A stretch of DNA of 64,000 nucleotides from Cephalopachus bancanus (taxonomy: Eukaryota; Chordata; Mammalia; Primates; Tarsiidae): the NCBI GenBank assembly GCA_027257055.1, contig JAPVLO010000138.1, positions 3,782,001-3,846,000 on the forward strand, read 5' to 3'. Made by a program: the position numbers and the translations under genes. Under the pieces are notes generated by a model. The model did no database searches, was not told the origin of the DNA, and worked only from the letters and a program-made list of their open reading frames with translations. Below are positions 49,691-60,580 of this stretch, piece by piece; the stretch's first letter is position 1, and every line of letters begins with the position of its first letter.

Positions 49691-50600
49691 CTGAAATGTG
49701 TGATGTTTCGCTTAACTGAATCTGAACTTGTTTAAATAAGCCATCAACTTTGCTCTCTAGGCCTATTTCCTGAGACTGATAAGGGGGGTGAATGTTCTAC
49801 TGAATGCATCATTCAACAGTCCAGAGCTTTGGAAGTGAAACAAAGGCCTTGGTCAATATCCGTGATGTCTGGAACTCTGGAGGGAGTACAAGGTATCTTG
49901 GTGGGGCCTTGTATTGTGGCTTTAGCCTGTGTAGAATGTATTTGATTTTGATTTATTTTTTGCATATGTGCAAAACAGAAAATCACCAGAGTTCTTGACA
50001 CCAGAAGAGGCAGCCTTGGATATGCAACTGTTGTTATGGCCATTGCCAGACCAGATGGCCAAAGCATTGGCAATGACCTAGAGTGTGTAAAAATGTGCAG
50101 ATGGGGACAATTGTTGGCCAAGTTGCCCAATGCTAAGATGATTGCCTAAAGTATAGCCAATTGTGCTGACTTTGGATTCCATCCTTGATCAGGGATATCC
50201 TGATAAAGCGACAAAAAGTAGTAGCTCTCCAGAGAGTCCCCTCACATGTGATGACAGTACTGGTAGTATTCACTTAGTTGTAACCAAACTGTAGCCAAGG
50301 GATACAGGACAGCGGGGTCTTCTTGTGGAATCATAAGAGTTAGCAAGATTTTGAGGCTGGAAGGGCCATACTTTCTACAGATAAGATTTTCCAGAGTACC
50401 CACACAGATGCTTGGTTCTATCTTCTAGAAAGAAGACTTTATGGTTGTGCTGATTTTGTGAGGTGCTACTTTCTATGACCCAGGATGTAAGAGCAATTAG
50501 CTATGTAGAGTGATGGGCACATGCTCTGTGAGAGCCCTTGTCCTCAGGAAACACACAAAGAAGTCTGGGCCAATACCCATAACTCAGGACCAATTTAAAA
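49690..50600 (-). pseudogene. Endogenous retrovirus pol remnant (RNase H and integrase)
   Basis: Pieces of retroviral pol can be read on the minus strand, crossing several frames. An RNase H segment lies near 49990-50125, including an 'AIWSG' stretch. An integrase-core segment lies near 49810-49860, with a D-Q-G then F-T-S signature. A further integrase piece near 49745-49790 lies two frameshifts on. In a provirus these activities remove the RNA template and join viral DNA to the host genome. Here stops and frameshifts are numerous, and sequence between RNase H and integrase is missing. No flanking LTR is identifiable, so the copy is dead and partial. Class assignment from such short pieces is uncertain. 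Confidence 0.72.
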
Positions 50601-50649
50601 GGGATCCTAATCCCATATTCCTCTTCTTAAATTCTAGTTCTTTACTTTA

Positions 50650-51010
50650 GTTAGTTCCATGAAAAGCTCCATACCTCTCAGTATCTGTCATTTTTGTTTT
50701 ACCTCTTCCATATGGGCAAAATGTTTCCCACTGAAGAGTTTTTTCATCCAGAGAATTTTTTTAAAAAGACACTCAGGGCAAGATCGGGTGAATAGGGAGG
50801 GTGGGACATGGAGGTCATGCTGTTTTTGGTCAATAACTGCTGAACACTCAGCACATATGGGCAGGGGTGTTGTCATGGTGGAAGAACCAGTCACCTGTTT
50901 CCCACAACTATAGGGACATTTCTTCCACAAATTGTGAAGCAACTCTCTCAAAACTTCCAGATAAAAACCAATGGGTTTCCAGAACACTTACCTAGCAAGG
51001 GAAGCCTATA
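50650..51010 (-). pseudogene. Mariner-type transposase remnant, C-terminal half
   Basis: On the minus strand the sequence follows the C-terminal half of a Tc1/mariner transposase. A block ending in a W-F-F-H-H-D-N catalytic-Asp motif, then A-H, appears around 50870-50890. A proline-rich 'P..HP....P' type block follows, and then 'GKHFAHMEEVKQK' at the end of the 99-codon frame 50688-50987. The frame changes between the Asp motif and the following block, so it is inactive. I did not locate both terminal repeats. It lies just upstream, in minus-strand order, of the ERV pol remnant. Confidence 0.75.
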
Positions 51011-52364
51011 CCCCAAGGGGCCCGCCCTCCAAAAAGATATTCCCATTTTGGGGGAGTCCTCCCGTACATGATTCGCAGGGACTGTGTTCGGAGTGTTGTA
51101 GAAATAGCATGGTTTTTAGAGTTCAACAGACCAAAATCCACACTCCTAATCTGCTATTGCTTATTCTATGGCGGGGAGGAGTTCAATGTGAATGTGTGTG
51201 AATGCGTGTGAATGCATGCATGACTCTTGGCATATCATAGTTACTACTAATGCTAACTTCAACTCCTCTCCTTCAGTAATCAGTAATTTCTATATATAAC
51301 TTCTGAATAAAACTCTGGCGATAGTAGCCAATTCCCAGTTTACTCACAAGTGACTTGTCCTTCTTGGAGGCAGAGTGATGTCCCAGGAGCTTACCGGCTC
51401 CCATTCCGAAGCGTTCTTCCTCCTAAGGTAAGATCCGAGTCAGCCCAGCTAATTTAATCACATGTTAAATTGGATCATGCAAGGCGATTCCCTCTATGAC
51501 ATACCTTTACACCACAAAAAGCATATTTGAACCTTCTTATTGAATCCCTAGGAGTCAATTATCTTCTTTAGCTTTGAATTTCAGGATATTTACTATGCAC
51601 ACTTTTATCACTCTACTCTTTCTTTCAACAAACATGAATTTCACATGTTGTGGTAGGTCATGGTTACACAGTAGGCCTGATGATACAGTAAGAAAAAGAA
51701 AAAGAATTCGAAATATGTATATGTAGCAAAGCAGAATAAGCTTTCTGTTAGTAGGTGGGCTGTGTGCGGCCATGCCCTATCCCTTTACCCAATGGCAACA
51801 AAGATAGCAAACCCATGACTAGGGGCTCCTCTGACATGCTGGTGTCTTCGTTCCACAAGGGCCATTCTTTGATTGGTGTGCTGTTGCCCCAACAATATCC
51901 CTGTGGCCTTATAATTTCAGTGAACACAGGCTAATTCCAACTCTAGTATCTGCATCACAATGTCTGATGACTTCCTTTAAATCCAGACTACTCTGCCCAC
52001 ATGCCAGGTACCGGGAAATGCCTTAATATCCATGAGGAGTACTCCCAGCCAGTGACTAGTGGGAATTGGTAGATAAGCATCCCATCATCCTCATCTCTTA
52101 GAGGGGATAACTCAGAAGTATGTGCTTCATATTGACTTCCAGAGTCACAGTCTCAGTGGGTAGAGCAAAATCAACTGTCTCCTCTTCCTGCTATTCAGAG
52201 GAGTCTAAGTCTAAGGCCTAAGGTCTAAGTCTCTGTCAAAATAATCACCTCCATCATTCAGCCAAACAATAAAGTACTGCTTACGTTTTTTTGTCTGTTT
52301 CAGTAGTAGAGTTCAGTGGTCATGAGAACACTATAGAAATGAGTCTGCAAAAGCTAATATTTCA
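51011..52364. other. Unassigned sequence
   Basis: Part of this (51090-51270) may include a diverged MIR-like piece interrupted by a short GTGAAT repeat at 51185-51220. Otherwise nothing is recognised. Confidence 0.4.
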
Positions 52365-52610
52365 GGCTCAGATTTCAAACTCTCAAATCCTCAATCCCAC
52401 AGGCGAGAATTCTTAACAATGTGATCTTGGACAAGTTACATAACAAGTCCTAAAGAGGACCCAGTTTTCATCTCAGTAAAATGGGAATAATAAAATTCCA
52501 TTTCCCATGCCTAACGTTCTCATAGTTGAATGAGACAATTCACATACAATGAGTAGTGCACTTGAATTATCCAGTGCAAATAGTTATAATTTCCAAGTTT
52601 ATATTATTTT
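52365..52610 (+). mobile_element. MIR SINE
   Basis: MIR motifs in order: 'caatgtgatcttggacaagttac', 'cagttttcatctcagtaaaatgggaataata', 'gttgaatgagacaattcacata', then the tail block near 52545-52590. A well-recognisable ancient element. Confidence 0.85.
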
Positions 52611-55019
52611 CACAGTTGGAAGGTGGCAGCATTTGGTAGAATAGTCCACGTAAGATCAACTCATTGGGCTTATATGGCTACTATTAAAGTATTTACAAAA
52701 AGTTTTTCAAATGGGAGATAGTTATAACGTTTACAGTTCATAACATTTTTATCAAAACTAAAATCAGCTCACTATATCCAAATCTGACTGTGGTTTCCTA
52801 AGTAATGCCAACAAATTTTCAAAGAATTGTTAAGAGATGGGTCTGTGGCTTATTTTTAAGAAGATTCCCCACACATTTATGAGCAAGAAATAATATGTTA
52901 CCTTGATACAAATTATTTCCACGTGCCATGGTAGATTGAAAGATTTAATGTAGTTTCGAAACACTACCAAGTGACTGACAAAGTTTAAGTTGGAGGAAAA
53001 ATAATCACACAGTTTAAGAGCAGAGAAATATCAAACATAGAACACATGGCTCATTACCTGATGTTATTCCAATATACTTTGTTATAACTGGAAATGAAGA
53101 AGAATAAGCATGTGTAACCCTGTAGCTCAGTCTCCCGTAACACTTCTCTTGGCCAAGCCCCAACCCAAAAGCCACAATTATGACCTATTGGATAAACCTA
53201 GGGCTTCCCCTCTTGCATACACTCTGATACAAGTCACAAACAAGGCTTGTGCCAACAATTACATAACTTGCTTTCCAGTTATGGTAATCTTGCTTCTTCC
53301 TCTCTGGGGTCCACTCAGCCATTTCTCATGTATCTTGTTTCATGCTGCCCTGTTCCTTTTGCCCAGTCCCTCCAAGCCCTGGTACCTGAGCACTTACCAC
53401 ACAACTCTCCCCATACTAGTTGGTCTGAAAACTATGCACATTGCAACCAATTTCCTATTTGGATTCATTTCTGACATGACTCTGCCTCCTCTAAATCGGT
53501 TTCTGAACCCTTTCCCCACATCTGCCTTTCTTTTCATAGCTGGCATTAATGTGATTTAATTCCTCGGATGACAAGGATGATCCTCTAATCCAACCCTTTC
53601 GCTTTACAGATGATGAAATGATCTCACTTAAGTTACGTTTAGATTAGAATGTTTCTCATGAGATTTTTTTAGAAATATTTATAAATCACCTCAAATGGTA
53701 GGCTAATTTCTGGAGGGTTTCCAAAAGTGGTTAGTCGTTCCCTCTGTCTTACATTGATTCTTAATAGTTGTATTCAGAAGATAAAAATTATATATTGTCC
53801 CCTGAGGTGAAATGCCTTTTTATTAGTGGATCAGAAGAGAGAATGTACCGTTGTTTTTGAATATAGGAGCCCAGAATGCACAGTTATCTTTCAAAATATA
53901 GATGCACAAGTTTAAAAAATGTATTTAAGTTGTTTTTAAGAAGTCATGAATTCAAATCATATGTCATCTATATATCATCCAGAATGTATTCTGGAATTTA
54001 TTTTTTCTTTCCTTGGGTCCCCTGAAATTTACCACATTTTCATTTATATACTACTTTATAGTGTTTAAAGTATATTACATTATATTCTTCTAATAACAAT
54101 AAATAATATTAGATAGAGAAATATATTACTTTATTGTCTAAATGGATAAACCATGGATCATTTCTAGCTGGGTGGATTCGATTACAGGAATAAAAATAAA
54201 TAGTGAAAATGTCAGAGTCATTGGTGAAAAATGGAATGTTGATGTACTTGAGATCCCAAATTCCCTATTTTAATCTACCCAGAAAGCCTAGAATTATAAA
54301 ATACTCACAGATGGTGAAAATATCCAAGGCACCGTCTCATACCATGCCATTCGCTGGGTGTGCCAAAAACAAATCTTCAGACATTTTAGCATCTAAATCC
54401 TCTTGAGGGGTCTATTCTACAGGGAATTCTTCTCTGCCCATATAACACCATTGCAAGGTTCCAGTGTCTATAGCTGTCATTGAAAACAGTTTGAGTAGAC
54501 TATAAGAACAAAGTTACTTTGATTTTTAACCATTTTTGTCATCTAAATAAACAAAGCATGGGGTATTTGACAATTTTTTTAAAAACAGTTGTCAAGTTTT
54601 CTTGAACTCTGTGAGAAAATATCCTTTAATATTCACCATTGAAAAAGAACATTAAAAAAAGGACTAATGCTTTGTCTCAGTTTTTCTTCAAACCAATTTT
54701 CCCTGTCCTTCCTTGAAAACCTCGACTTAAAATCATAAAGAGAAAAATCACAAGTTAATCCAGCAACTACCTCAGTGGCACACAGCCATTGTAAGCAATG
54801 AAGGCCATTCCATCCAAATTTACTATTTCTGTCCCTATCGGCCATGCTTTAATCCTTCCTTCTTTATCTAGAACATGGCAACTTCCTCTCATACATCAGT
54901 CAAAATACTCCATCCACCCTCTCTTTGTCTCTCTTAATGCTACTTATTTCGTGTTATTTCAAGGATTTTTGTACAAGCATCTTTCCCCCTTCAAAATGTC
55001 AAGTTTTATGACTTAAAAT
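52611..55019. other. Unassigned sequence
   Basis: No transposable element is recognised with confidence. A short MIR-like core may be present at 53590-53640. A 149-codon open frame at 53110-53559 is listed separately. Confidence 0.4.
53110..53559 (+). other. 149-codon open frame, coding status doubtful
   Basis: This is the longest open frame in the window. The predicted protein is hydrophobic in its middle (around residues 53-85, possible membrane-like stretch) and proline/leucine-rich. I recognise no family. There is no TATA or CpG promoter context, no clear splice sites and no match to retroelement proteins. At this AT content a frame of this length can arise by chance in a 64-kb window, so I treat it as probably non-coding. 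Confidence 0.15.
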
Positions 55020-55540
55020 ATGTGTGCTACTGTCTCTCCATAAACCACCGCCAGGGACGAGCGACAGAACGTGAGCAGTTTCTCTTTAGGAAAGATTTCC
55101 TAGTTCTCCACCGCCACCTCCACCCTGGAGCACACTGTCTCCAGTGCCTCGTATCACAGAGCTATTCTTTTGAAAAGAGCAAACACCTGGCGCAGATAGC
55201 AATTAAACAGTCAAAGCGATCAATTACCTGATGTCTTTCAACCAAGTCATGTTTCATACCAATGTTCGCTCTCAGCATTGCCAGCAAAATTTTATTCACA
55301 GTCGTATCTAATGTAGATCGTCACACTGTTGCTAATCAATTGTGCAGGCAATGATTTATTAATTCGGTGACAAAGTTATCAACAATAAAAATCGGCAAAA
55401 TAGTTTGCTTCAGTGTACTTATGTGCATTAGAGCAGAGTCCAGTTCAAGTGCTTCAAAAGCCTGGTTTAGATCTTTCCTGAGTGGCTTGCGACACATTGG
55501 AGAAAATACCCCACAGGAAGCTAGCTCTATGTCTGGGTGG
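55020..55540. promoter_or_regulatory. Candidate conserved non-coding element / enhancer-like block
   Basis: A 520-bp non-repeat block holds many CpGs compared with its CpG-poor surroundings. It also has a high density of developmental-factor-like motifs: TAAT cores (for example near 55205 and 55358), 'ctaatcaattg' near 55333, 'atcaacaataaa' near 55379, E-box 'cacctg' near 55185, and 'tcaaagcgatcaa' near 55211. Function and conservation are inferred from composition only. There is no convincing exon in it. Confidence 0.35.
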
Positions 55541-55564
55541 CTTGGGTCTGATCCATAGACTGTA

Positions 55565-55665
55565 GAGGATGGATGGATGGGTAGATAGACAGACAGCAGA
55601 CAGATAGATGGATAGGCTAGGATAAACAGGAAAATAGACAGACAAACCGCCAGATAGGTAGATGT
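55565..55665. repeat. GATA/GACA-type degenerate microsatellite
   Basis: Interspersed gatg, gata, gaca and cagata units. They explain the long minus-strand frames seen here, which are not genes. Confidence 0.9.
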
Positions 55666-55823
55666 AGAAGTAAAGCTATACATATGGATATAGATGTAGT
55701 CACAAAGGTAAACATAGATATATGTTTACAGATCTGTGTTTACAGATCTGTAGATATATGGCTATACAGAACAGCACAGAGCCCCTTTTCTATGTCGTCC
55801 AGTCTCGTTTCTGCGTGTGTGTA

Positions 55824-55884
55824 TGTGTGGGGGGGGGGTGTCCAAATATTCCTTTATAAAAAGATTAATTAATTAATTAATTAT
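55824..55884. repeat. Low-complexity G run and (AATT)n
   Basis: A nine-base or longer G run at about 55829-55838, followed by four AATT units at 55867-55882. Confidence 0.8.
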
Positions 55885-56059
55885 AATTTAAAGACGTGAG
55901 GATTTGGAGTATAATTTAGGGTTAACCATATAAGTGGTCATCATACAGATGACGTTTGGGCCTCTCACTTGTCATCATTTTGCCTGGTTTGGGATCAGGT
56001 ACCCTTATTAGTGTTTGTGTCCATACTCCTCCCCTGACAGTGATCTGCTATGGCAATCT

Positions 56060-56800
56060 CTTTCATGTAGTAATATGATAAAATGTTCAGGCTCCATTTA
56101 TGAGTGAGACCACGTGGTACTCAGTCCTTTGTTTCTGGGATAGATCACTGAGTATTATAGACGCTAAAACCTTCCAAGTTGCTGTGAAGTCCACAATATT
56201 GTCTTGCTTTATGGCTGCGTAATAGTCCATTGTGCCTATGTACCACATTTTATCCAGGCCACTTTCTGTGGGCAGCATGGTTGGTTCCATGTTTTTGCTA
56301 TCGTGAATAGTGTTACAATAAGCATGCATGTACAGGTGTCTTTTCTGTAGAATGATTTGAGTTCCTGGTGTATTCCCAGAATGGGGATTGCTGGGTCTTA
56401 TGGATTGCTGATTCTTAGATCTTTTAGAAATCGCCACACTGTTTTCCATGGAGTTTGTAGTAGTTTATACTCCCACCAACAGTATAGAAGTGTTCCTTTT
56501 TCTCTACATCCTCTCCAGCATCTGTTGTTTTTTGAGTTATTGATGATGGTCATTCTGACTGGAGTTAGGTGGTATCTCAGTGTGGTTTTGATGTGCATTT
56601 CTTTGATGATAAGTGTGGTTGAACATTTTTCATGTATCTGCTGGCTGCTCATGTCTTCTTTTGAGAAGTGTCTATTCAAATCTTTTGCCCACTTTTTAAC
56701 AGGGCTGTTTGTTTTGTTTGCTTGCTTTTCCTTTCAGCATGTTTGAGTTTCTTATAGATCCTGTATGTTAGACCTGTGTCATATTTTTCTCCCAGAATGG
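56060..56800 (-). mobile_element. L1 fragment, ORF2 C-terminal region, antisense
   Basis: On the minus strand two overlapping frames (56398-56679 and 56087-56449) read as the C-terminal domain of L1 ORF2. They include 'MNRHFSKED', '[14 protein letters not shown]', 'NNRCWRGC' and 'YYAAIKQD'. One frameshift separates them. The left end lacks the L1 3' UTR and poly(A), so the 3' end is lost. The 5' side ends at 56800 in a near-palindrome. It is moderately young by the length of its surviving frames. Confidence 0.92.
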
Positions 56801-56816
56801 GAAAAAATATTTGTCC

Positions 56817-58410
56817 TGTCCCATTTGATTCATAAATTTATAAAAACTGCCAAACTCTATAGGCATATTAGTGCCTATACTTCGTCCTAAGAAATATGTT
56901 GTGGTTAAAAGATCTTGATTCACAGCAAATGTTTCTTCATGCCAAGGGTGGGTCAAAGACTGAATACATGAAATGTACAGTTCTTATTAAAGCATGGAGT
57001 GAACAAAGCATAGCAAACACTCAACAGGAAGGTGAACTTTTTAATTTTTCAAAAAGCCCTATTTCAGAGGTGCCTTCTTACAAGTTACAAATGGGAATCT
57101 GTCTACTGATCTTTGAAAACATTTTCTCCAACTTTAATGCCAGTGTCTCTCAACTTATATAAGCATGCAGTTTATTTGTGTACTATAGATGAAGACTGAC
57201 ATGTTTGTAAAAAAGTAAATAAATAAAGCAATTCTTGGAAAGATCCAAAGACTCAAGGCCCAGTCTGTTGCATCCAACACACACAAATACACACATACAT
57301 GCAGATGCACATAACACAGTTACAAACACCAGTGAACACTATTTCAAATTAGTTTATTAGATGTGCTTTTATTTGATAATCCATTTTTACTCAGATGTAT
57401 TTTCTTCACTACTTCCTGGTGATTTTTTTTGTTGTTGCTGTTGTTTTGGGCTTGCTTGTTTTACAGATATATTGTTTGAAATGTGTTCACTTTACCTGAG
57501 AAATGATAAAGATCAAAAAAGATTTGAATTGCTCTGCTTTGAATTGGTAGATCAATAACTCAGACTCACATTTTCATTGAGCTGGATACCATTGACTTCC
57601 CCAAACAATTATTTTAGTCATAGTAATGTATCCCTTTTACAAGAAAAAGGGAAATAAGAACTGCAAAAGCTACCCAAGTACATGATAGAGAATATGTTTG
57701 CTATATGTTTGATATATTTTGACTAAAGTGACACTTTGCACTAGTAGTTTGAGATTTATCTGCCACATATGCTATATTCCTACACGTTGATATACATTTG
57801 ACTGTTGACTTGTTCTGTGTGCAAACGGTTTTGGCTCATAGAAGGCTGTTAGGTCTCTAAACTATTTTCCCATGGGCTGATGTAATTGTTTGCAAACATA
57901 GTATAAAATGCAAGAGACCAAAACCAGTAATGACAACAACAAAACTGGAAAGCCATTAGACATTAACTGGATATTACTGTGGCATGAGAAAAATAAAACA
58001 TCTTCCAATAAACTAAAGCATTTCTCTTGTATAGAAAACTTTGACTCCTTTACATGTTTTGCAATCATGTGTGCATTTTTTCAGTTTTTCTGACAATGAT
58101 GTTCAAAAATCCTGCCAGAAATGATCACAATTAAACCTTTATATCCTCATTTTAAAAAAATGAATTACTGCTTCAGTCACAGTGTCAGAGCTTAGAACAT
58201 ATATGGGGGATCATCCAGTTTATTATTTTTCATAAATGATGCTAAACCTAATGAGAAAGACAACAATGAAACTTGAAAGAAACATTAATAAATGATATTT
58301 TTGAACTTAAAGAAAGAAGACATTCCAGTAGTCTCAAATTAATTTGAATATATTCTTAGAAAAAGTTTTGAAGCTTCTTTGTGTAAGACAAATGAAAGAC
58401 AATAGCTTAG
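56817..58410. other. Unassigned AT-rich sequence
   Basis: No transposable element or exon is recognised. A short CA-rich patch lies at 57275-57315. Confidence 0.45.
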
Positions 58411-58422
58411 CGGGCCGCTTAC

Positions 58423-58710
58423 TTTTTTTTTTTTTTGAGTCGGAGTCTCACTCTGTCGCCCAGACTGGAGTGCAGGGGCCGCTCCCGGCCACCGCAGCCT
58501 CGACCTGCTGGGCTCCGGCGATCCTTCCGCCTCAGCCTTCCGAGTAGCCGGAATTACAGGCGCGCGCTACCACACCCGGCTGATTTTTTGATTGATTGTA
58601 GAGATGAGGTCTCGCTGCCCAGGCGGGTCTCGAACCCGCGGGCTCAGGCAATCCACTCACCTCAGCCTCCCAAAGGCGCGGGATTACAGGCTGAGCCACC
58701 GAGCCCGGCT
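58423..58710 (-). mobile_element. Alu SINE, best-preserved copy in the window
   Basis: A complete antisense dimeric Alu with T tract, high CpG retention and a clean end at 'gagcccggct'. It is flanked by a target duplication 'ggccgcttacttttt' (58413 onward and 58711-58725). Its sequence is close to what the window's other young Alus agree on, so it is probably the youngest. The 133-codon frame 58435-58836 is entirely Alu-derived in its first part. Confidence 0.97.
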
Positions 58711-58725
58711 GGCCGCTTACTTTTT

Positions 58726-58850
58726 AAACATTATTTACTGAACACCTACTATCTGCCATTCATTAGTCTATTTACTGAACATAGAGCAATAAACGAAGAA
58801 GGGGAAAGACCTGCTATCTTTGAAATCATATTTTAGTGGAGGAGGTGAGG
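58726..58850 (+). mobile_element. L2-like LINE fragment
   Basis: 'ttatttactgaacacctactatctgcc' and the following 'gctatctttgaaatcatattttagtggagg' follow the common L2-type pattern. It immediately adjoins the Alu target duplication. Confidence 0.5.
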
Positions 58851-58919
58851 TTAAAGATTAAAATTATACACCTATCATTTACAAACATGTAAGCTGCTGA
58901 TGAGGATGTTTCAGGTCAG

Positions 58920-59100
58920 CATGGGCTTTGAGAGGGTCAGCTCAACGGGTTGGTCAGCCAAGCCCCAGAGAGGGTCATCAAGGGGCTGGTAAACCTAGCC
59001 CTGGAGGCGTCAGCTCCAATGGGCTGGCAGGCCAGGCTCTGAGAGTGTTGCTTGTTCGGTGGGCTGGCAAGGCTAGTGCCCAGGGTGTCTCATCTTCAGA
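58920..59100 (-). repeat. Imperfect minisatellite in LTR U5
   Basis: About four to five degenerate units of 36-41 bp share a 'gggctggcaagcc' type core on the + strand (for example near 58984, 59022, 59060). They lie within the U5 of the ERV LTR. Confidence 0.65.
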
Positions 59101-59294
59101 GTCTTGCCTTCTGCCGGCAGCTTTCTTGGTTCAGCCGGTTCCCTAGGCTGGCAAGCCACCCTCTGTGGTGCACGACTCTTCGGCTTTGACAATCTTCTGC
59201 AGCTCTTCAGGTCACAGTTCTTTAGGGTCAAGGATCTTTTCTCATGTGCAGGAAGAATGAGGGACACGGACGGCCAGAAAGGGAGAAAGCAGGA

Positions 59295-59300
59295 TTTATT
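59295..59300 (-). promoter_or_regulatory. Polyadenylation signal in the R region of the ERV LTR
   Basis: AATAAA on the minus strand, about 75 bases downstream of the TATA box and followed by 'tcctgctttctccc'. This is the expected position for LTR-encoded 3' processing. Confidence 0.65.
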
Positions 59301-59370
59301 GAGAGAACAGAGAAGCCCCCACAGTGGGAGTGGACCGAAGGTGTTGCCCATCTGGGGCGAAAACCTGGTG

Positions 59371-59380
59371 CTTATATAGC
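59371..59380 (-). promoter_or_regulatory. TATA box and upstream CCAAT boxes of the ERV LTR
   Basis: GCTATATAAG on the minus strand. Upstream CCAAT motifs (ATTGG on the + strand) lie at 59396-59400, 59432-59436 and 59486-59490. The arrangement is a typical retroviral U3 core promoter. Confidence 0.65.
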
Positions 59381-59687
59381 CTTAAGTCCAAGCAGATTGG
59401 CTCACACTAGCTGCAAGCAGTAGCTGTTCTGATTGGTCAGTATTAAGGACCAATCGGCAAGAGGTAGGGGCCTGATGGCGAGCTGATTGGTTGCTTTTTG
59501 ATCCCAGCAGTGAGTACTTAGGCTTTAGCTTGAAAGACTGACAGGGAGCTTGTTTACCAACACTACATTGCTACCAGAGCACATGTTTGTCTGTCTGCCT
59601 AGCCTTTCTATAGCTACCTCCTATCACACTGTAAGTAAAAATTATGCTACTTAACAGTGTGTTACTGCTTTCTTTCTCTTTCCCTGG

Positions 59688-59745
59688 ATAGAGAGAGATA
59701 GAGATAGAGACAGAGACAGAGACAGAGACGGAGATGGAGATAATA
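59688..59745. repeat. (GAGACA/GAGATA)n microsatellite
   Basis: Degenerate hexamer run of gagata, gagaca and gagacg units over nearly 60 bases. Confidence 0.9.
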
Positions 59746-60435
59746 GGGAAAGATAGAGAAAGTGTTGCAGTTAGAATCAAAAGCCTTGAATGTTAGTCTA
59801 GCTTCTGGAACACAGAAGCCTCTTTCACAGGTTATTCACCTCTTTCAGCTTCAGTTTCAACCCAAGTTAATTGTGACTCACCAGTGCCACCCAGTCTTCC
59901 TCACACAATTTCTCTGAATTGCAAATGTGATCAAATACACTATAGCACTTTGTAGACTTGTGCCATGCCCTACGTAAACATAAGACTATACCTAATGTGG
60001 GGACTTTGATGTGGGGAACAAAGTAACCAACAAGGCAGCAAACAAAATCCGTAGAGCGTTCCTGGTTCCTAGCAAGCTCTATCGATTGGTCAGCAAATTC
60101 ACATGGTTTATATTAGCCACATGAAAGAAGATTTTGAGAATTTAGACTGAAGACCAATCGACTACGTGGTACTCGGTCATGCAACAAGCATTTTAGGCAA
60201 AGTCACTGGGATAAGAAGAGATCGCCCTCAAAACCTAGGCTAAAATCCACCAACAACTTCCCAACCAGATAAAAGAGGAATGTCTCTACCTTTTAGGAAT
60301 TTTCATTATTTTTTTTTATTTTATTTAAATTTCCTCTTGGCAGTCCTTTCAGCCCATTACATCTGCTTTTTAAATGCCATTTAGGTCTGGAATTAGAAGG
60401 AGAACTAAAGGCAGCACTTTTTCTTAGGTTCCATG
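59746..60435. other. Unassigned sequence
   Basis: No known repeat or exon is recognised. Confidence 0.45.
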
Positions 60436-60439
60436 ACTT

Positions 60440-60580
60440 CTACAGTAGTGGTTCTCAAAATAGTGAGGGTTGAAGCCAACTGTTGATCTTGGAAAACACT
60501 GGCACTCCTGGGCCGTAGCACAAATATTCTGATTCAGTAAGTCTGGAACGTGTCCCAGATCTGCCGACTAAAGAGTACCC
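60440..60580 (+). mobile_element. MER5A-like hAT fragment
   Basis: 'agtagtggttctcaaaat' at the left, then 'ctcctgggccgtagcac', and 'attctgattcagtaagtctgg' near 60525-60545. These follow the MER5A order. It is a short diverged fragment. Confidence 0.65.

Larger units (their letters stand above)
58905..59567 (-). mobile_element. Class I (gammaretrovirus-like) ERV LTR, solo
   Basis: Read on the minus strand, the element starts 'tgtagtgttggtaaac' at 59567. It then shows three CCAAT boxes, a TATATAAG promoter (59371-59380), an R region with AATAAA (59295-59300), and a long U5. The U5 ends in imperfect 36-41 bp tandem units, 58920-59100. This U3-R-U5 order is diagnostic of an LTR. The exact outer edge near 58905 and the target duplication could not be settled. 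No internal proviral sequence follows. Confidence 0.8.

Noticed and set aside
49813..50130. 105-codon minus-strand frame considered as a cellular gene
   Set aside because: Its content and its neighbours in shifted frames match retroviral RNase H and integrase, so it is part of an ERV remnant.
55336..55683. 115-codon minus-strand frame rich in Tyr, Ser and Leu
   Set aside because: Its N-terminal half is translation of the GATA/GACA-type simple repeat.
58435..58836. 133-codon plus-strand open frame
   Set aside because: Most of it is antisense Alu sequence; the rest runs into an L2-like remnant. Alu frames of this kind occur throughout primate genomes without being genes.
59571..59780. Val-Ser repeat frame on the minus strand
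   Set aside because: Translation of the GAGACA-type hexamer repeat.
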